Origin: Methylocella sp.
Lineage (GTDB): Bacteria > Pseudomonadota > Alphaproteobacteria > Rhizobiales > Beijerinckiaceae
DNA: 64,000 nucleotides
Direction: 5' to 3'
NCBI GenBank assembly: GCA_037200525.1
Contig: JBBCGG010000001.1
Span: forward strand, 972,501-1,036,500
The notes beneath the pieces are model-generated. The model searched no databases. It was not told where the DNA came from and saw only the letters and a list, made by a program, of their open reading frames with translations. Within the stretch, counting starts at the first letter, position 1. The number at the start of each line of letters is the position of its first letter. The position numbers and the translations under genes were made by a program. Of this stretch, positions 61,783-64,000 are shown piece after piece.

Positions 61783-64000
61783 CTATTTGCCGCGGGCCGT
61801 GTCTGGAGATCCAAATTGAATGAGTGGCTCATCGGCGCCATTCCAGGCAGCGGCGAGCGCCAATCGCGCCAACGCCGGGAGAGACTTCGAGTCTGTTTTC
61901 TTCATGATCAGGGCGCGATGGTTTTCGACAGTACGTTGGCTGATGCCGAGATCCGCGGCGATAATCTTGCTCGGGTGGCCGGCGAGGACGAGCTCCATGA
62001 TCTGGCGCTGTCGCGGAGTCAGACCCGCGATGCCTTTAGCTGCGGTCTCCCGCCAGGTGAATAGCTTGCTCGAATCCCGCATTTGTTCAAGAGCGCGCTC
62101 GACGCTGGCGAGCAATTCGCTGCGCCCGATTGGTTTCTCGATGAAATCCGAAGCGCCCGCCTTCATTGCTTGAACCACCATCGGCACGTCGCTATTGCCG
62201 GTGATCATGATGGCCGGGAGCCGATGGCCCCCATCGCGTAGCCGTTGTAGCAATTCGAGCCCGTTCATTCCCGGTAGATAAGCGTCGATCAAGAGGCATG
62301 CTTCGCCCCCTGGATGATAAGCCTCGAGGAATGCCTCGCAATTCGCATAATCCTCGACCGTCCGACCATCTTCCTCAAGCACGCTGCGAATCCCCTCGCG
62401 GACGTGACTGTCATCGTCGACGACGAAGATGACAGGCGGCTCAGGACTGCCGGCTGCTTCGGCAGGGCGGTCAGCGTGCGGAGGCCAGACCGCGGATTGC
62501 GATATTGGGAGGAGATGTTGGATGACTCGCGTCAGTTCCGTCAATTTTACCGGTTTGTTGAGCTGTACACAGTCATGAAGCGCGATATCGCGCAAGGCGC
62601 CGGTCGATATATCGCCAGTCAGAATGATAACCGGGATCTCACGATGGAGCTTCTCCCGCAGCTTCGTGGCGACCTGCAGTCCGTCCATACCGTTTGGCAG
62701 ATTGTAGTCTGCTAGGATGAGATCAGGTGTGATCCTCCCTCGCGCTGTCAATTCTAGCGCTGCGATGCCGTCCGGAGCTGTTGCCGCGTAATGGCCTTCG
62801 TCCTTAAGAAGGAGCTCAAGGAGTTCGCGCACTTCGGGATCGTCTTCGATGACCAGGATCGCGCCAGTGCGATGAAGGCCTTCAACTATCCTGTCATCCG
62901 AGCCGGACCAGTGGCGTTCAAGCCGTGGCGCCGTTTCGCTCGGCGGGAGCATGACCTCGATGGCGAAGACCGAGCCATTGCCCAGATCTGAGCGGACGTG
63001 GACTCCATGGCCTAGCAGGTTCCCCAACCGCCGGACGATGGAGAGACCGAGGCCAAGGCCTCGGCTGTGTTCCCGCGCGCCATTGTCGAGCTGATGGTAC
63101 TCTTCGAAGATCGCTTGAAGTTCTTCATCGGGGATGCCGAGCCCGGTATCCCAGATTTCTATGCTCAGCCTACCTTCGCGCCTTCGGCAACCGAGCAGCA
63201 CCTTGCCGCGCCTGGTGTACTTCAATGCGTTCGACAGCAAGTTGCGGATCATTTGCTCGAGCAGATGCGGATCGCTGTAGATCAAAAGGCCGCATGAAAC
63301 CACGCGCAAAGCAAGTCCTTGCGCTTGAGCATGATAGGTGAACTCATCCCGCAAGCGATCAAGTAGACCATTGATCGGGAAACTGACCAATTCGGCGTGA
63401 ACCGTGCCGGCTTCGAGCTGATTAATGTCGAGCAGCGCGTTCAGCATGCCCGACATGGCGGCCGCAGTCTCGTCGAGCCGGGCGACCAGCTTCAAAGCCT
63501 CCTCGTTCTTGTTCTCCTTGATCTTCTTTGCCAAGACGCCTCGCATCAGGCTGAGAGCTTGTAACGGCTGGCGAAGATCGTGGCTCGCAGCGGCGAGAAA
63601 GCGCGATTTTGCGACATTGGCCAACTGTGCTTGTCGCTGAGCTTCCTCCAGCGCGTCCGCCGTACGTTTCCGCTCGGTGATATCGGCAAAGGTGATGACG
63701 ACGCCCTCGACCTCGCCGTCTTGGGTGCGGTAGGGCAATATGCGACGGATGTACCAGGCTCCGCTGTGAGATTCGACCTCCCGCTCGAGCGGCGCGAAGG
63801 TTTGCAGCACCATTTGGGCTTCGGTCAGAAGAGCGCCGTCCACGGCCAGCGAGCTGAGGTCCGCGAGAGGACGCCCGACGTCGCTCGGAATGATGCTGAA
63901 GAGCGACTTGGTGGCCGGCGTGAAGAAGCGAATGTTCAGGTTGGCGTCGAGGAAGAGTGTTGCAACATCGGTGCTGTACAGGACATTTTGCAGATCATTG
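61783..64000 (-). CDS. Hybrid sensor kinase with two receivers and a LuxR output, 5' end outside window
   Basis: The gene enters from beyond 64000; at least 739 residues are in view. Order: a PAS region (VLYSTDVATLFLDANLNIRF, SLFSIIPSDVGRPL), a second PAS segment (VVITFADITERKRTA), HisKA (AASHDLRQPLQALSL), HATPase (NLLSNALKYT, DTGLGIPDEE, RGLGLGLSIV), receiver 1 (LVIEDDPEVREL, Asp in ILADYNLPNG), receiver 2 (IFVVDDDSHVREG, LIDAYLPGMNG) and a LuxR helix-turn-helix (LTPRQRQIMELVLAG, ISQRTVENHRALI). PAS domains of the first type usually follow CheB and CheR domains, so the missing N-terminus may be a CheB-CheR fusion. It could be a one-protein phosphorelay acting directly on DNA. Confidence 0.88.
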   Translation of the reverse strand, partial: NDLQNVLYSTDVATLFLDANLNIRFFTPATKSLFSIIPSDVGRPLADLSSLAVDGALLTEAQMVLQTFAPLEREVESHSGAWYIRRILPYRTQDGEVEGVVITFADITERKRTADALEEAQRQAQLANVAKSRFLAAASHDLRQPLQALSLMRGVLAKKIKENKNEEALKLVARLDETAAAMSGMLNALLDINQLEAGTVHAELVSFPINGLLDRLRDEFTYHAQAQGLALRVVSCGLLIYSDPHLLEQMIRNLLSNALKYTRRGKVLLGCRRREGRLSIEIWDTGLGIPDEELQAIFEEYHQLDNGAREHSRGLGLGLSIVRRLGNLLGHGVHVRSDLGNGSVFAIEVMLPPSETAPRLERHWSGSDDRIVEGLHRTGAILVIEDDPEVRELLELLLKDEGHYAATAPDGIAALELTARGRITPDLILADYNLPNGMDGLQVATKLREKLHREIPVIILTGDISTGALRDIALHDCVQLNKPVKLTELTRVIQHLLPISQSAVWPPHADRPAEAAGSPEPPVIFVVDDDSHVREGIRSVLEEDGRTVEDYANCEAFLEAYHPGGEACLLIDAYLPGMNGLELLQRLRDGGHRLPAIMITGNSDVPMVVQAMKAGASDFIEKPIGRSELLASVERALEQMRDSSKLFTWRETAAKGIAGLTPRQRQIMELVLAGHPSKIIAADLGISQRTVENHRALIMKKTDSKSLPALARLALAAAWNGADEPLIQFGSPDTARGK

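Noticed and set aside
1-64000. CRISPR arrays
   Set aside because: No series of regularly spaced direct repeats and no cas-like genes were seen.

Overview
The window looks like chromosome of a methylotrophic or methanotrophic alphaproteobacterium (Hyphomicrobiales, Methylocystaceae/Beijerinckiaceae-like). The evidence is a complete calcium-type methanol dehydrogenase cluster, a lanmodulin gene, high GC, alphaproteobacterial tRNA remnants and many insertion sequences. No conserved housekeeping block is visible, so a large plasmid or island cannot be excluded.

Region 1 (1-10.2 kb) is a decayed defence island. It holds an IS481 end, a TacA/TacT-type toxin-antitoxin pair, a frameshifted HEPN-like gene, an unrecognised gene, a RloC/AAA_13-type ATPase, and a TIR-like effector gene split by a complete IS5-family element whose removal restores the frame exactly. 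Next come a chimeric O-methyltransferase/Abi_C remnant and a frameshifted AraC regulator. Region 2 (10.3-15.2 kb) is an integration module: the 3' half of a tRNA-Gly(GCC), two overlapping tyrosine recombinase genes, an excisionase-like gene and an unknown gene.

Region 3 (15.2-29.8 kb) is the metabolic core. lanM (lanmodulin, minus) is divergent from a sensor kinase/response regulator pair (plus, MxaY/MoxYX type). These converge on the mxaFJGIRSACKLD-mxaE cluster (minus): methanol dehydrogenase subunits, cytochrome cL, the MxaJ binding protein and the MxaRSACKL calcium-insertion/maturation set. The lanM/mxaY gap holds a palindrome over the lanM promoter, a second 16-bp palindrome and a strong terminator with no gene in front of it. 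Together they could form a lanthanide/calcium switch locus; this is an inference.

Region 4 (30-41.7 kb) is a second mobile block: an IS1595 remnant, a P4-type integrase, a tRNA-fMet 3' fragment that encodes the C-terminus of a broken large serine recombinase, a second two-recombinase module (one member split by a complete IS5-family element with CTAG duplications) and several transposase scraps. Methanol oxidation therefore lies between two integration modules.

Region 5 (41.7-55 kb) carries a catabolic and export cluster: a class III (formyl-CoA type) CoA-transferase, a thiamine-diphosphate acyl-CoA lyase resembling 2-hydroxyacyl-CoA lyases, a DUF1275 membrane protein, a porin, a UbiD-type decarboxylase and an RND efflux pair. 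Both ends carry copies of an ISL3-like terminal repeat. Region 6 (54.4-64 kb) has a decayed dps gene, more IS remnants, two small secreted proteins, an NAD-malic enzyme and the 3' part of a large hybrid sensor kinase that runs off the window.
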